NCBI GenBank assembly: GCA_946629155.1
Contig: CAMOXM010000091.1
Coordinates: forward strand, 1-5,331
DNA: 5,331 bases
Origin: UBA9848 sp003454065
GTDB taxonomy: Bacteria; Spirochaetota; Spirochaetia; Sphaerochaetales; Sphaerochaetaceae
Direction of reading: 5' to 3'
Part shown: positions 4,963-5,331 of the stretch, one piece after another
Numbering within the stretch: position 1 is the first letter of the stretch
Layout of the letters: the number at the start of each line of letters is the position of its first letter
Notes under the pieces: model-generated
The model's input: the letters and a program-made list of their open reading frames with translations, nothing else
What the model was told of the DNA's origin: nothing
The model's database searches: none
Translations under genes and position numbers: made by a program

Positions 4963-5331
4963 ATGAGAAAAGGGATTTTGGCTGGATTGGCCATCGCTGT
5001 GGTCGTCCTTTCATTGTTCGTATCGTGCAGTAAGAAATCAGCAGGTTCTGGAATTACAACCAGGCTTCTTACCGATGCCACCGGCATTGACGACAAGAGC
5101 TTCAATGCGTCCGCATGGAGAGGAATCGAGAGATTCTTCGGAGATACCAAGCTCAAGGACAAGAGCTACAGCTACGTCACCGCCCAATCGCAGGATCAAT
5201 ACATTCCGAACCTGAACAACGCAGCGGATGAGGACATATCGCTCATAATCGCTTCCGGATTCACATGGTCCGATGCGATAAAAACGGTCGCTGCCAGGCA
5301 TCCTGACCAGAAGTTCATGCTGATCGACGCC
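4963..5331 (+). CDS. BMP-family (TmpC/PnrA-like) substrate-binding lipoprotein of an ABC transporter, 5' part only
   Basis: The first 123 residues of a basic membrane protein (BMP) family lipoprotein run off the right edge; full-length members are about 330-350 residues. The signal peptide is MRKGILAGLAIAVVVLSLFVSC. Cys22 is the predicted lipidated residue, with F-V-S before it. Phe at -3 departs from the usual Leu but fits relaxed spirochaetal lipoboxes. The mature part opens with a linker (SKKSAGSG) and the family signature TGIDDKSFNASAWRGI (40-55). SQDQYIPNLNNAADEDISLI (76-95) and PDQKFMLIDA (114-123) follow, as expected for the first lobe of the periplasmic-binding fold. T. pallidum TmpC (PnrA) binds purine nucleosides, so a nucleoside ligand is the leading guess, but BMP proteins vary and the rest of the binding site is outside the window. 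Transporter ATPase and permease genes would be expected downstream. Confidence 0.92.
   Translation, partial: MRKGILAGLAIAVVVLSLFVSCSKKSAGSGITTRLLTDATGIDDKSFNASAWRGIERFFGDTKLKDKSYSYVTAQSQDQYIPNLNNAADEDISLIIASGFTWSDAIKTVAARHPDQKFMLIDA

Overview
The window looks like bacterial chromosome from a spirochaete (Spirochaetota), probably host- or gut-associated. This is an inference from three things. The second complete gene matches spirochaetal FlhF along its whole length. The last gene is a TmpC/PnrA-like BMP lipoprotein with a relaxed, spirochaete-style lipobox (FVSC). The moderate-GC genes make heavy use of ATA (Ile) and AGG (Arg). Genus cannot be assigned, and a non-spirochaete with similar codon use is not excluded. 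All genes are on the + strand.

Layout: (1) 1-1727 holds the 3' part of hslV and complete hslU, overlapping by a few bases, which encode the HslUV (ClpQY) protease. (2) 1728-1768 is a short gap with a near-consensus sigma70 promoter (TTGAAA, 17 bp, TATAAT) that ends almost on the GTG start of the next gene. (3) 1769-2734 encodes an FlhF-like protein that keeps the N-terminal and N-domain pattern but has lost every GTPase motif, so it is a probable pseudo-GTPase. (4) 2735-2861 is a leader region with a weaker promoter and a 73-nt element closed by a perfect 9-bp stem around a hairpin. (5) 2862-4151 encodes diaminopropionate ammonia-lyase (DpaL/YgeX), followed 5 nt later by (6) an unrecognised 230-residue acidic cytoplasmic protein with an OB-fold-like stretch (4157-4849). 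(7) 4850-4962 is a gap with a possible promoter and a strong Shine-Dalgarno. (8) 4963-5331 is the 5' part of a BMP-family substrate-binding lipoprotein.

How the genes relate: hslV and hslU form one translationally coupled unit. In several bacteria (Bacillus subtilis, Borrelia) hslVU sits beside the flgB flagellar operon. Here the neighbour is a degenerate relative of the flagellar-placement GTPase FlhF, which suggests a remodelled flagellar locus. The dpaL unit and the BMP lipoprotein may share a nitrogen or purine theme: ygeX belongs to gut bacterial purine-degradation clusters, and PnrA-type BMP proteins bind purine nucleosides. With only two genes visible and a promoter-sized gap between them, that link is tentative.

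The most notable items are the FlhF-like pseudo-GTPase, its apparently leaderless GTG start, and the structured leader of dpaL whose predicted transcription start coincides with the 5' base of its closing stem.
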